Origin: Inediibacterium massiliense
GTDB taxonomy: Bacteria > Bacillota > Clostridia > Peptostreptococcales > Thermotaleaceae
Direction of reading: 5' to 3'
DNA length: 64,000 nucleotides
Assembly: GCF_001282725.1 (NCBI RefSeq)
Contig: NZ_LN876586.1
Span: forward strand, 707,009 to 771,008
The notes under the pieces were generated by a model, which did not search any database, had not been told where the DNA came from, and worked only from the letters and a program-made list of their open reading frames with translations. Shown here one piece after another: positions 26,849 through 36,100 of the stretch (its first letter is position 1; each line of letters opens with the position of its first letter). A program made the position numbers and the translations under genes.

Positions 26849-27400
26849 ATGAATTCATTAATGAGGATGTTTCTGATTTTTATAAAAATAGGTACTTTTA
26901 CATTAGGTGGAGGATATGCTATGATTCCACTGATTCAAAAGGAAATTGTAGAAAAAAATAAGTGGATTGAAGAAGAGGAGTTTATAGATATTATTGCGCT
27001 ATCTCAAACTGTTCCAGGAGCATTAGCCATTAATGTTTCTACTTATATAGGATATAGACTCTTTGGAGTATGGGGAGGCGTTATAGGTTGTCTAGGAACT
27101 ATGCTTCCTTCTGTCATTATTATTTTAATTGTAGCTACTTTTTTTACTCAGTTTCAAAAGCTTCCATTGACTCAAGCAATCTTTAAAGGAATAAGACCAG
27201 CTGTAGTAGCTTTAATTGTAGTAGCAGTAATGAAGCTTTCTAAATCTATTCCTAAAAATATGATTCATATTGTATGGGTGTTAGCTAGTGTCATTGGAAT
27301 CAGTGTATTTCATATACATCCTATTTTAATTATTATATGTTCAGGAATTTTGGGATACAAATTATTTAAAGGAGAAAAGGATAATGGAAGTGATTCTTAA
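26849..27400 (+). CDS. ChrA-family transporter, first half-size subunit
   Basis: Membrane protein of 183 residues with one CHR domain. The signature is FIKIGTFTLGGGYAMIPLIQKEIVEKNKW, and SQTVPGALAINVSTYIGYRLFG follows. Full-length ChrA has two such domains; here they are encoded by two genes overlapping by 17 bases, as is common in Firmicutes, and they probably form a heterodimer. The family is known for chromate efflux, but the physiological substrate in an anaerobe is uncertain. Confidence 0.9.
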   Translation: MNSLMRMFLIFIKIGTFTLGGGYAMIPLIQKEIVEKNKWIEEEEFIDIIALSQTVPGALAINVSTYIGYRLFGVWGGVIGCLGTMLPSVIIILIVATFFTQFQKLPLTQAIFKGIRPAVVALIVVAVMKLSKSIPKNMIHIVWVLASVIGISVFHIHPILIIICSGILGYKLFKGEKDNGSDS

Positions 27401-27905
27401 AATATTTTTTACTTTTATGAAAATAGGAGCATTTAGTTTTGGTGGAGGACTTGCTATGCTTCCTTTTATAGAAAAAGAAATTGTATATCACCATCATTGG
27501 ATTACCTCAGAAGAATTTGTAGATATTATTGCGATTGCACAAATGACGCCAGGACCTATTGCTATTAATTCATCTACTTTTGTAGGATATAAGGTAGATG
27601 GGATAATAGGAGCCATGGTAGGAAGCATAGGAATAGTAATTCCATCTTTTATTCTTATTATGATTTTGGCAAAATATTTTTCAAATATGAAAGATAACAA
27701 AAGTACAAAAGCTGTTTTTAAAGGAATAAGACCAGCTGTATTAGGACTTATTTTAAGTGCTGCTATATCTGTTGGAAAAACTTCATTAGTAGATATAAAA
27801 AGTATATGTATTGCAATGATTGTTTTATTTTCACTTAAAAGAGTCAATATACATCCTATATTAGCAATTGTACTTGCTGGAATTATGGGGGCGATTTTAT
27901 ATTAG
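27384..27905 (+). CDS. ChrA-family transporter, second half-size subunit
   Basis: The partner of the preceding gene, 173 residues, one CHR domain with FMKIGAFSFGGGLAMLPFIEKEIV and AQMTPGPIAINSSTFVGYKV. The motif FKGIRPAV occurs in both halves. The start overlaps the previous gene, so expression is coupled. The next gene starts 15 bases on, so it may share the transcript. Confidence 0.9.
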   Translation: MEVILKIFFTFMKIGAFSFGGGLAMLPFIEKEIVYHHHWITSEEFVDIIAIAQMTPGPIAINSSTFVGYKVDGIIGAMVGSIGIVIPSFILIMILAKYFSNMKDNKSTKAVFKGIRPAVLGLILSAAISVGKTSLVDIKSICIAMIVLFSLKRVNIHPILAIVLAGIMGAILY

Positions 27906-27920
27906 AAAAGGAGGAAGAAT

Positions 27921-29336
27921 ATGAAGTACTCAAAGAAAATTTTCATCCTCATATTTGCTACTTGTATGATGGTAGGGAGTATGATTGGTATGATGAAGTG
28001 GGGAACAAATAAAGAGATAAAACTTATCATTCATAATGAAGAAATAAAAGGGTATGCTCCTCCATTGGTAGAAAATACAGAAATTTATTTGCCTTTTGAG
28101 GTTATAAAAGATCATATTTATCAAGATATGTTCTTAAATACAGAGGAAAATCGAATGTATATTCATATGGATGATGAAATGAATATCAATATACCTACAA
28201 AAAAAATAGATGATCATGATTATGTTCCAATAAAATTATTAGAAAAACTTTTGGGAATATCTGTAGATTATGATAAAAAATATATTGTAGCTATTGACAA
28301 GTCTTTCATGGATATAAAAGATGTAGAGAAAAATATATTTATACAAAGAAAGCCATTTTCAACGCATGGAAAAAATATAAATATTGCATGGGAATATGTT
28401 TATGAAGAGTCTAAGGATATTTCAGGAGAAGATAAAATTCATTCTTTAGATGTATTGGTACCTACATGGTTTAGTATTATAGATCATAAGGGAACTGTTA
28501 AGAATAAAGGAGACAAGGAGTATGTATTCAATGCTCACAAAAAGGGATATAAAGTATGGGGACTTGTAGACAATAGTTTTGATCCTAAAATCACATCTAG
28601 TATATTAAATGATACAAATATAAGAAATAAAGTAATAGATCAGATTCTTATCTATGCAGATTTATATGAATTAGATGGAATCAATATTGACTTTGAAAAT
28701 GTATATTACAAGGATCAAAAAGCTTTGGTCGACTTTATAAAAGAGTTAAGTCAATATACAAAAAAGAAAAATATTGTTTTATCTATGGATGTAACAGTTC
28801 CATCTAGTAGTGAGCAATGGTCTAAAGTATATGACCGAAAATCTTTAAGTAAAATTGTAGATTATATAGCGGTCATGGCATATGATGAACATTGGGCAAG
28901 CAGTCCTGTAAGTGGATCAGTTGCATCTATTGGATGGGTAGAGAAAGGAATACAAAATAGCTTAGAATATATTCCAAAGGAAAAAATACTTCTTGGATTA
29001 CCTTTTTATACAAGAATTTGGAAAGAGTATGATGGTAAAGTAGAATCAAAATCTATTTCTATGACTTATGCCAAAAAAATTATAGAAGAAAAAAATGCAT
29101 CCGTTAGCTGGAATGAAGAAGTAGGACAATATTATGCTCAGTATGAAGAGGATGGTATTGTATATAAAATATGGCTTGAAGATCCGAGGTCTATTGCTCT
29201 AAAGTTAAGTCTTGTAAAAAAATATGATCTTGCTGGAACGGGTTCATGGAGAAGAGGATTTGAAGCAGAGGAAGTTTGGATGGTTTTACAGAAAATGACT
29301 AAAGATCAAAAAACTTATGCTCAATTGGGGTATTAA
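27921..29336 (+). CDS. Secreted or anchored glycosyl hydrolase family 18 protein
   Basis: A 471-residue protein with an N-terminal signal/anchor (IFILIFATCMMVGSMIGMM), a region at about 35-115 resembling the copper-amine-oxidase N-terminal-like repeat, and a GH18 barrel from about 125 on. The catalytic motif is DGINIDFE (Asp252 to Glu259, Glu259 the proton donor). Such proteins in spore-formers often act on cell-wall or spore peptidoglycan (YaaH/YdhD type), but this one has no LysM domain, so spore association is not shown. It has GGAGG upstream and sits 15 bases after the ChrA pair. Confidence 0.85.
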   Translation: MKYSKKIFILIFATCMMVGSMIGMMKWGTNKEIKLIIHNEEIKGYAPPLVENTEIYLPFEVIKDHIYQDMFLNTEENRMYIHMDDEMNINIPTKKIDDHDYVPIKLLEKLLGISVDYDKKYIVAIDKSFMDIKDVEKNIFIQRKPFSTHGKNINIAWEYVYEESKDISGEDKIHSLDVLVPTWFSIIDHKGTVKNKGDKEYVFNAHKKGYKVWGLVDNSFDPKITSSILNDTNIRNKVIDQILIYADLYELDGINIDFENVYYKDQKALVDFIKELSQYTKKKNIVLSMDVTVPSSSEQWSKVYDRKSLSKIVDYIAVMAYDEHWASSPVSGSVASIGWVEKGIQNSLEYIPKEKILLGLPFYTRIWKEYDGKVESKSISMTYAKKIIEEKNASVSWNEEVGQYYAQYEEDGIVYKIWLEDPRSIALKLSLVKKYDLAGTGSWRRGFEAEEVWMVLQKMTKDQKTYAQLGY

Positions 29337-29436
29337 AGAGAAAGCTTGCCTTTCTCCTTAATTATGATAGGTATGGCATATATGTATATATTCATGTATA
29401 ATGAAAAAAAGGCAAAATCTTAGGGAGTTTATAAAT

Positions 29437-29841
29437 ATGAGTATTTTTGATGTAAAAAGAGATGAATATGAGAAATGGAAAAAAATAATTTTTTGTATAT
29501 TTATATGTACAATTTTTATAAATTTTTCAGGGATAACATTTCAAATAGATATTCCTACAGAGATAGAAGATTCAAAAAAGTTATATTTTATACCTATGGA
29601 TACTACTAGTTTTACTCATGTTTTTAAAATATCCAATAGGGAAAATAACTTAAGAATTCTATATACTTTATGTAGAATGATAGAATATTTTATGGTTATA
29701 TTTTTAATGAATCTTTTGATAAAAGTAAAGATTAGAATTTATAAAAAAAGAAGCATTTATAGAATATATATAAAGTTACAAAAGCTTTTAATTCCTAAAT
29801 ATTATAAAAGTAGGTATCAAGACTTACTATTTGATTATTAG
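29437..29841 (+). CDS. Small two-TM membrane protein, function unknown
   Basis: A protein of 134 residues from the ATG at 29437, which follows AGGGAG by 9 bases; an ATG at 29401 lacks a site. One membrane segment is at about 16-37 (IIFCIFICTIFINFSGITF) and a second at about 80-100 (MIEYFMVIFLMNLLIKV). A short external loop lies between them and a very basic C-terminal tail follows. No family recognised. A second small membrane protein follows. Confidence 0.55.
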   Translation: MSIFDVKRDEYEKWKKIIFCIFICTIFINFSGITFQIDIPTEIEDSKKLYFIPMDTTSFTHVFKISNRENNLRILYTLCRMIEYFMVIFLMNLLIKVKIRIYKKRSIYRIYIKLQKLLIPKYYKSRYQDLLFDY

Positions 29842-29874
29842 AAGAGAAAAATAATCAAATAGGGAGGAATTTTT

Positions 29875-30018
29875 ATGAATTTTGAATGGACAACAGATAG
29901 TATAGTGATGTTATTGATTTTGATAGTATTTTGGATAGGTGGTATTGTTTTAAGTAAAAAGGCAGAAAAAACAATCAATAAAATGGAAAGTAATAAAGGT
30001 GAGGAAAAAAATAAATAG
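29875..30018 (+). CDS. 47-residue single-pass membrane protein
   Basis: Small ORF with GGGAGGA about 8 bases before the ATG. One hydrophobic segment (SIVMLLILIVFWIGGIVLS) is followed by a highly charged tail. It is 34 bases after the preceding membrane-protein gene and ends before a strong terminator, so the two likely form one unit. Function unknown. Confidence 0.6.
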   Translation: MNFEWTTDSIVMLLILIVFWIGGIVLSKKAEKTINKMESNKGEEKNK

Positions 30019-30048
30019 GATATAAAAAATATATTTTATATTTTTCTA

Positions 30049-30094
30049 AAGCTGGATTATTTCATAGTATAATGAAATAATCCAGCTTGTTTTT
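30049..30094 (+). terminator. Intrinsic terminator
   Basis: AAGCTGGATTATTTCAT / ATGAAATAATCCAGCTT hairpin followed by GTTTTTG. Confidence 0.9.
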
Positions 30095-30141
30095 GAATGA
30101 GATCAGGAACGATTCGTATAATAAATAGAAGAGGTGTGGAG

Positions 30142-30399
30142 ATGTATTTTTCATATATGCTTAGATGTAAAGATGGCTCTTTATATAGTGGATATACAAA
30201 AGGAAGTAGTCCTATGAAAAGAGTAGAAGTACATAATAAAGGAATAGGAAGTAAATATACTAGAGCAAGATTACCAGTAAAATTAGTATATTATGAACAA
30301 TTTCAAAGTAAAAGTGAAGCCATGAAAAGAGAATATGAATTTAAAAGACTTACTAAAATGCAGAAGGAGAAGTTGGTAAAGGAATTTGGATTAGAATAA
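30142..30399 (+). CDS. GIY-YIG domain protein (UPF0213/YhbQ-like)
   Basis: An 85-residue single-domain nuclease-fold protein. The start MYFSYMLRCKDGSLYSGYT gives the GIY-YIG equivalent (SYML...YSGYT), with Arg and Glu further on (KRVEVHNKG; AMKREYEFKRL), as in the YhbQ group. The ATG at 30142 lies after GAGGTGTGG. A role in DNA repair is inferred from the fold. Single gene with its own terminator. Confidence 0.9.
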   Translation: MYFSYMLRCKDGSLYSGYTKGSSPMKRVEVHNKGIGSKYTRARLPVKLVYYEQFQSKSEAMKREYEFKRLTKMQKEKLVKEFGLE

Positions 30400-30445
30400 A
30401 AGAATAATAATTATGTTATAATGTAAGAAAGACTATGAAAATAAA

Positions 30446-30476
30446 AATATCGAGCATATTACATGCTCGATATTTT
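30446..30476 (+). terminator. Intrinsic terminator
   Basis: AATATCGAGCAT / ATGCTCGATATT hairpin followed by TTGTTG. Confidence 0.75.
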
Positions 30477-30530
30477 GTTGTAACATATAGATGAGTTGGT
30501 TATCAATTGTAGAGAAAGTGGAGTGTTTAA

Positions 30531-32837
30531 ATGAGTAAGGCATTATATATTACAGAAAAACCTAGTGTGGCACTGGAATTTGCAAAGGTACTAAATATTA
30601 AAGGAAATAAAAGAGATGGCTATATAGAATCCAATGAAGCAGTTATTTCTTGGTGTGTAGGACATTTGGTAAATATGAGTTATCCAGAAAAGTATGATCC
30701 CAAATATAAAAAATGGACTTTAGAAGACCTTCCATTTTTACCTAAAGAATATAAATATGAAATCATAAAAAATGTTAAAAAACAATTTGATATTGTAAAG
30801 ACTCAAATGAAGAGAAAAGATATATCTACTATATATGTTTGTACGGATTCAGGACGTGAGGGAGAATATATATATAGATTGGTAGATGATATGGTAAAAG
30901 CAAATAAAATAAAAAAAAGAGTGTGGATTGATTCTCAAACAGAAGAAGAAATAAAAAAAGGTGTAAAAAATGCAAAACCATTATCTGAATATGATCATTT
31001 ATCAGATGCAGCTTATCTAAGAGCCAAAGAAGATTATTTAATGGGGATTAATTTTTCAAGACTTCTAACTCTTTGTTATGGAAACAAATTGAGTAAAGAG
31101 TTAAATAAAAAATATGTAGTTATTGCTGTAGGAAGAGTAATGACTTGTGTACTTGGAATGATTGTTCAAAGAGAAAGAGAAATCCGTGATTTTGTAAAAA
31201 CTCCTTATTATAAGATTGTGTCTAAGTTTCTCTTTGAAGAAGTATTAGAATATGAAGGAGAATGGAAGGCTTTAGAAGGTTCAAAACACTATATGTCCAA
31301 TTTATTATTTAAGGATATTGGATTTAAACAAAAAGATGATGCAATAAAGTTTATAGAAGATCTAAAAAAAGATAACGAAGAATGTATGGCGATTATTCAT
31401 GATGTGAAGAGAAAAAAGGAAAAGAAAAATCCTCCCCTTCTTTACAATCTAGCAGAGTTACAAAATGAATGTTCTAAAAAATTCAAGTTAAGTCCTGATG
31501 AAACTTTAAAAGTTGTTCAAAAACTATATGAAAGAAAAATGCTTACTTATCCAAGGACAGATGCTAGAGTTTTATCAAAAGCTGTAGCAAAGGAGGTAAA
31601 TAAAAATATAAAAGGTCTTTTAGATATAAAAAAATTATGTAATTTAGATAAAAAAAATGAAGAAATTGTTGAATTTGTACAAAAAATATTCTCTGAAGAG
31701 TTGTATAAGGGCTTAGAGAAAACGAAATATGTCAATGATAAAGCTATTACAGATCACTATGCTATTATTCCAACAGGACAGGGAATCGGAAATTTCAATA
31801 AATTAGCAGAAACAGAAAAAGAAATATTTTTACTTGTAGTCAGAAGATTTTTAGCAATTTTTTATCCTCAGGCTATATTTAATCAATTAGCTATTACTAC
31901 TAAAATCAAGGAAGAATGTTTTTTTACCACTTCTAAAGTGTGTATACAAGAAGGATACTTAGAAGTATTAGGAGAAAATAAAAAAAACGAAGGGGCAAAA
32001 GCAGACCAAATAGAAACTCTTAAAAAATTAAAAAAAGGACAAAAAATAAAATTTAAAGACATATTTATAAAGGAATCAGAAACAACTCCACCAAAGAGGT
32101 ATAATTCGGGTTCTATGATTTTGGCTATGGAGAATGCAGGAAAACTGATTGAAGATGATGAATTAAGAGAACAAATCAAAGGAAGTGGAATAGGAACGAG
32201 TGCTACTAGGGCTGAAATATTAAATAAATTACAAAAAATTCAATATGTGAAATTAAATAAGAAAACACAAATCCTTACTCCTACTCAAATGGGAGAGAGA
32301 ATCTATGATGTAGTGTATAAGTCTATTCCTTCTTTATTAAAACCAGAACTGACTGCAAGTTGGGAAAAAGGATTAGGTATGATTGCAAATGGGGAAATAA
32401 AATCTGATGAATATATGACAAAATTAGAATCTTATATTATAAAAAATACACAAAAAGTATTAGGTTTTAGAAACGGAAGAAATTCTATGAACTTATATGC
32501 AATAACAAAGAATAAAGAAAATAGAAAAAGTAGAAATTCACTTGGAAAATGTATAGCTTGTAAAGATGGAGAAGTTTTAGAAAATAGCAAGGCTTTTTAT
32601 TGTAGTCATTGGAAGAAAAATTGTAAGTTTACTGTATGGAAAAATAGTTTAGAATTATATGGCCAAAAAGTAACAAGAGAAATGATAGAATTACTTATTC
32701 AAGATGGAAGAATAGATGATTTTCATATGATTTTGCCTCAAACAAAAGAAAGATGTACAGCAACTCTACAATTTAAAGAAGACAAAAGTGGAGCATTACA
32801 ACTAAAAAATGTAAAAAGAATAGAATCAAAAAATTAG
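30531..32837 (+). CDS. topB: DNA topoisomerase III
   Basis: Type IA topoisomerase, 768 residues. The TOPRIM domain begins ALYITEKPSVALEFAKVL and has CTDSGREGEYIYR. The active-site Tyr340 is in LTYPRTDARVL. A C-terminal zinc-ribbon-like segment has CIACKDGEV and a second Cys pair in FYCSHWKKNCKFT. It relaxes and decatenates DNA. Single gene with no close partner. The length is a little above the usual 700-730 because of the C-terminal domain. Confidence 0.93.
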   Translation: MSKALYITEKPSVALEFAKVLNIKGNKRDGYIESNEAVISWCVGHLVNMSYPEKYDPKYKKWTLEDLPFLPKEYKYEIIKNVKKQFDIVKTQMKRKDISTIYVCTDSGREGEYIYRLVDDMVKANKIKKRVWIDSQTEEEIKKGVKNAKPLSEYDHLSDAAYLRAKEDYLMGINFSRLLTLCYGNKLSKELNKKYVVIAVGRVMTCVLGMIVQREREIRDFVKTPYYKIVSKFLFEEVLEYEGEWKALEGSKHYMSNLLFKDIGFKQKDDAIKFIEDLKKDNEECMAIIHDVKRKKEKKNPPLLYNLAELQNECSKKFKLSPDETLKVVQKLYERKMLTYPRTDARVLSKAVAKEVNKNIKGLLDIKKLCNLDKKNEEIVEFVQKIFSEELYKGLEKTKYVNDKAITDHYAIIPTGQGIGNFNKLAETEKEIFLLVVRRFLAIFYPQAIFNQLAITTKIKEECFFTTSKVCIQEGYLEVLGENKKNEGAKADQIETLKKLKKGQKIKFKDIFIKESETTPPKRYNSGSMILAMENAGKLIEDDELREQIKGSGIGTSATRAEILNKLQKIQYVKLNKKTQILTPTQMGERIYDVVYKSIPSLLKPELTASWEKGLGMIANGEIKSDEYMTKLESYIIKNTQKVLGFRNGRNSMNLYAITKNKENRKSRNSLGKCIACKDGEVLENSKAFYCSHWKKNCKFTVWKNSLELYGQKVTREMIELLIQDGRIDDFHMILPQTKERCTATLQFKEDKSGALQLKNVKRIESKN

Positions 32838-32855
32838 AATTTATTTCAAAAATAA

Positions 32856-32884
32856 TTGACAAGTATTAGAAGACATAGTATAAT
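32856..32884 (+). promoter_or_regulatory. Promoter of the cobalamin riboswitch RNA
   Basis: TTGACA at 32856-32861 and TATAAT at 32879-32884, a consensus promoter with a 17-base spacer. Confidence 0.85.
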
Positions 32885-32908
32885 AATAACAAATTGAAAA
32901 TATTGTAC

Positions 32909-33108
32909 ATTAGGTACTACTAAGTTTAATAGGGAAGTTCGGTGAAATACCGACACAGCCCCCGCTACTGTAAATGATGACGAAACCTTGTAAAACCACT
33001 GTGAAAACGGGAAGGAGAAGGGAGTAGGGTGATTCATGAGTCAGGAGACCTGCCTATTGTTCAGATTGCTACCTTCGGTGGGGAGGTAAAGCGTAATGTT
33101 TTATAACT
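32909..33108 (+). promoter_or_regulatory. Cobalamin riboswitch without a downstream gene
   Basis: The conserved elements are clear: GGGAAGTTCGGTGAAATACC, ACAGCCCCCGCTACTGTAA, and the B12 box GAGTCAGGAGACCTGCCT at about 33039-33056. It has a consensus promoter and a terminator 12 bases after the aptamer. No plus-strand gene follows until splB at 36158, and the intervening genes are on the minus strand. It either regulates a small RNA or is the leftover of a lost B12 gene. Confidence 0.92.
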
Positions 33109-33119
33109 ATACGTAAGTG

Positions 33120-33147
33120 AAACCCTGCCTAAAAGCAGGGTTTTATT
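33120..33147 (+). terminator. Riboswitch terminator
   Basis: AACCCTGCCT / AGCAGGGTT hairpin followed by TTATTT, the likely expression platform of the cobalamin aptamer. Confidence 0.85.
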
Positions 33148-33194
33148 TAATATTATGAAAAATGGTCTAGTTTTTCAGAAATTTTTCCTCTTTT

Positions 33195-33226
33195 TAATCT
33201 CTCATTTATTGGGAGATTTTTTTTTA
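33195..33226 (+). terminator. Second rightward terminator
   Basis: AATCTC / GAGATT hairpin followed by nine T. It would stop any read-through from the riboswitch. Its T-run overlaps the stop codon of the opposing CAP gene. Confidence 0.6.
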
Positions 33227-33958
33227 TTTTCCTATAAACATTTGTGTAAACATTTTTCCATATTGACCACCATCTTTGATGCCAATTCCAATATGAGTAA
33301 AATTAGGGTTCAAAATATTTTCTCTATGTCCTTTAGAATTCATCAAAGCAGTGTGAGCAGCTTGTACAGATTGATTTCCAGCTAAATTTTCTCCAGCATA
33401 TGCATACTCAGCACCAAATTTTTTTAACATATCAAAAGGACTTCCATAAGTAGGAGAATTGTGGCTAAAATAATTATTATCAATTAGATCCTGTGCTTTA
33501 ATCCTAGCTACTTTTGTAACTTCCATATCTAATTGAAGAGGCTTTAAGCCTTGCTTTGTACGTTCTCCATTTACAAGACGAAACATTTCATCTTCGTTTG
33601 AAGTCAATTTTCCAGTAGTTGCTTCAGGCGCGGAAGTTTTTGTAGGTTGGACATGAGGTTTTGCCTCAGATGGAGATACAGTACCAACCTTTTTATCATT
33701 TGTTTGAATCACATACCAATCTTCACTTTGGCCTATTACATCATAAATATCTCCTTTGGAAAGATTTTTTACAATAGGAGTATTTTCTCCTTGTCCTGAT
33801 CGACAAGTTGCATTGTCTTTTGTAATTTGAATTTGTTTGACTTGTCCCTTTTCAAAAATAGATGAAGCTATAGGTTTTGGTTTAGGTTTTTGCTGAGGAG
33901 TTGTACAGCTTGTTAATAAAAAAACTGAAAGCACTAAAAGACTTATTATTTTTTTCAT
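33224..33958 (-). CDS. CAP/SCP-domain lipoprotein with SH3-like domain
   Basis: A 244-residue secreted lipoprotein. The signal peptide ends in the lipobox LLTSC (Cys18). A bacterial SH3-type region lies at about 45-90 (ATCRSGQGENTPIVKNLSKG) and the CAP domain (YkwD-like) at about 118-244, with LVNGERTKQGLKPL, SHNSPTYGSPFDM, AGENLAGNQ and GHRENILNPNFTHIGIG. Its role at the cell surface is unknown; CAP proteins may bind or cut wall polymers. A second, SH3-less CAP protein is at 53489. Confidence 0.92.
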   Translation of the reverse strand: MKKIISLLVLSVFLLTSCTTPQQKPKPKPIASSIFEKGQVKQIQITKDNATCRSGQGENTPIVKNLSKGDIYDVIGQSEDWYVIQTNDKKVGTVSPSEAKPHVQPTKTSAPEATTGKLTSNEDEMFRLVNGERTKQGLKPLQLDMEVTKVARIKAQDLIDNNYFSHNSPTYGSPFDMLKKFGAEYAYAGENLAGNQSVQAAHTALMNSKGHRENILNPNFTHIGIGIKDGGQYGKMFTQMFIGK

Positions 33959-33989
33959 AGTTTTATCACCTCAGTAATAGTATTACCTG

Positions 33990-34028
33990 CAAAAAAAAAA
34001 TAATTTACACTTTAAAGTGTAAATTATT
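33990..34028 (-). terminator. Intrinsic terminator of H-NOX receptor gene
   Basis: A perfect 30-base palindrome (33999-34028) containing TTTACACTTTAAAGTGTAAA is followed on the minus strand by a run of ten T. Confidence 0.9.
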
Positions 34029-34059
34029 GTATGAATAAATATAATATGGTAATTCAACA

Positions 34060-35874
34060 TTATATTTTATATTTTTTTAATTCTGCTCTTAAGCTATTTG
34101 CTAATAATTCAAGTTGATGGATATAATCCATTAAATCTTTTATTTTACTAGAATATTCTATGACATTTGCACTCATTTCTTGAGTTGCAGCAGAATTTTC
34201 TTCTGCAATAGCTGCTAAAGAATGTATATTTTGGAATACATTTGAAATTTTTTGAGTTTCAGATGATAAAGATTCTACTAAAGAAACAATTTGATTGGAT
34301 ACAATAGTAATTTCATTTGTGGCTTTTTCATTATCTGTGGCTACTGCATCTAAAATTTTATTGTTGTGTTCAAGATTATAAAATTGATGAGTTACTTGTT
34401 CAATCATTTGTTTTACGTCATTTGTGAACACTTGAAGATTTTGATTAATAGTTTTTACTGCATTTTTAGAATCCTCTGCAAGATTTCTAATTTCTTCAGC
34501 TACTACTGTAAATCCTCGTCCCATTTCTCCTGCACGGGCAGCTTCTATAGCTGCATTTAAAGCCAAAAGATTGGTTTGATCAGATATTTGTTCTACAGTA
34601 GTTACAATGTCTATAATATTTTGAACTCGTGTAGATAAATCTTCTCCTTGCTGATTGACAATAGAAAATTCATTTTTCATTTGTAATAAACTATTGGCTA
34701 CATTTTGAACTTCTCCATAAGACTTACGAATATCTCCTACTGCTTTTTCAAGTTGAATTTTACTAGTTGCTTCCTGTTCTGCTAAATGATTGAGTGTTTC
34801 TATATTATCATTCAAAGTGTGTACGGAATGTTCTGTTTCTTCAGCTTGATGAACAGCTCCATGAGCTACTTCTTGAACCAAACTGGATATGCCATCAGAT
34901 ACGCCTTTCATTTCATTGGCAATAGTAGAAAATTTTACAATGAAATTATGCATATCATCTGTTCCACCCTTTAAAAATAGAAAATCCTTTTGAATATTTT
35001 CTTTGATTTGATTAATAGATTCTATATAATTTTCAAATTCATCTCCAGTTTTTATTTCAGCATTTCCTTCAAAATCTAAATCAGATAATTTGATGAGCTC
35101 TTCTTGAACATTTTTGATTGGAGATAAAACAATACTACTGATAAAAAATGATATACCTCCTATAAGAATAGTTTTTATAATTGGACCTAAAAGTGAAGCA
35201 TTGCCAAATGGAATAAATAATAAAATAAAAGTAATAATACCAATAGATATGGAAATTTTTACAGGGATGCTTTTGATAAAACCATAAGATAAAATATGGT
35301 TGATTTTATATTTTTTACTTATTTTATTATCTTTTTCAAGGGTAATATGTACTTTCATATAATAAGTTCCATCTTTGTCTTTTCCTTTTTCCAAATTTTC
35401 TACTTCTATTTTTTCATTAAAAAAAGAAGCACTTCCTTCTAATAATCCTAAGAAGTAATCAGACATTCCTCTTTTGGACTTATATAAAATTTCAATTTTT
35501 TTAGGACCGATTTCCTTTGCAATAAGTCTTGGAGGTTTTGCACCACTGATCATTTTAGTAAGTTGTGAATGCACATGATCCATCATCATCAAAAAGCTTT
35601 TTAGACTATATCTTTCAAAATAAGATGGAAACCAAGAACGAAATGTTTCAATATTACTTTTTCCTAGCTCATGCCATATAGAGGATGAAGATTTTCCAAC
35701 AAGTTTTCCGATAGATTCTATGATTTTCATAGACTCATCATCTGGAATATCTTCTAGGGGAGTGATGATTTTATCACTATCCCAACCTATTGATTGTGTA
35801 GCCTTTTGTACAGTTTCTTTTCCATATAATTTTTCTAGACTGTTTACCCAAGTAGATACTACAGTACCCTTCAT
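34060..35874 (-). CDS. Methyl-accepting chemotaxis protein with H-NOX heme sensor domain
   Basis: A 604-residue chemoreceptor. Residues 1-185 form an H-NOX (HNOB) domain: proximal heme ligand His102 in [10 protein letters not shown], Pro115, and the heme-propionate motif Y131-x-S133-x-R135 (YKSKRGM). The distal residues Trp9, Asn74 and Tyr140, which in the Thermoanaerobacter receptor hold bound O2, are all present, so O2 as well as NO or CO could bind. Two membrane helices follow (about 210-255), then a HAMP-like linker and the signalling domain with [23 protein letters not shown] precedes the ATG at 35874. It probably steers cells away from oxygen. Confidence 0.95.
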   Translation of the reverse strand: MKGTVVSTWVNSLEKLYGKETVQKATQSIGWDSDKIITPLEDIPDDESMKIIESIGKLVGKSSSSIWHELGKSNIETFRSWFPSYFERYSLKSFLMMMDHVHSQLTKMISGAKPPRLIAKEIGPKKIEILYKSKRGMSDYFLGLLEGSASFFNEKIEVENLEKGKDKDGTYYMKVHITLEKDNKISKKYKINHILSYGFIKSIPVKISISIGIITFILLFIPFGNASLLGPIIKTILIGGISFFISSIVLSPIKNVQEELIKLSDLDFEGNAEIKTGDEFENYIESINQIKENIQKDFLFLKGGTDDMHNFIVKFSTIANEMKGVSDGISSLVQEVAHGAVHQAEETEHSVHTLNDNIETLNHLAEQEATSKIQLEKAVGDIRKSYGEVQNVANSLLQMKNEFSIVNQQGEDLSTRVQNIIDIVTTVEQISDQTNLLALNAAIEAARAGEMGRGFTVVAEEIRNLAEDSKNAVKTINQNLQVFTNDVKQMIEQVTHQFYNLEHNNKILDAVATDNEKATNEITIVSNQIVSLVESLSSETQKISNVFQNIHSLAAIAEENSAATQEMSANVIEYSSKIKDLMDYIHQLELLANSLRAELKKYKI

Positions 35875-36013
35875 AACATTTCCTCCTAAACATTCAATTA
35901 ATAATTTTATTATATTATATCTAAGAACACAAAACAATCACATCTATGGTATGTATACCTAAAGAAAATTTTTTAAAACATGTATAAAAAAATAAAAATT
36001 GGAAAAAATTAAG

Positions 36014-36100
36014 ATGGAAGAAAATCCATTCCATTTAAAAGTCTTTGGACTTTTGGATGCACCTTATTCCCACCCACAACTCATCATAAGAAAAGGGTAG
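36014..36100 (+). CDS. Possible 28-codon ORF in a structured RNA region
   Basis: A short frame (MEENPFHLKVFGLLDAPYSH and 8 more residues) lies between the H-NOX gene and splB. It has no good ribosome binding site. The DNA folds into two small hairpins (TGGAA/TTCCA and AAAAGTC/GACTTTT) and ends in a terminator, so a small RNA is at least as likely as a peptide. No family recognised. Confidence 0.25.
   Translation: MEENPFHLKVFGLLDAPYSHPQLIIRKG

Noticed and set aside
30567-30588. Sequence resembling a sigma-54 -24/-12 promoter (TGGCAC and TTGCA)
   Set aside because: The spacing is one base too long and it lies inside the topB coding region as ordinary codons.
33155-33385. Plus-strand frame of 76 codons directly after the cobalamin riboswitch
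   Set aside because: It has no ribosome binding site, runs through a second terminator and is mostly antisense to the CAP gene, whose protein is clearly recognisable.
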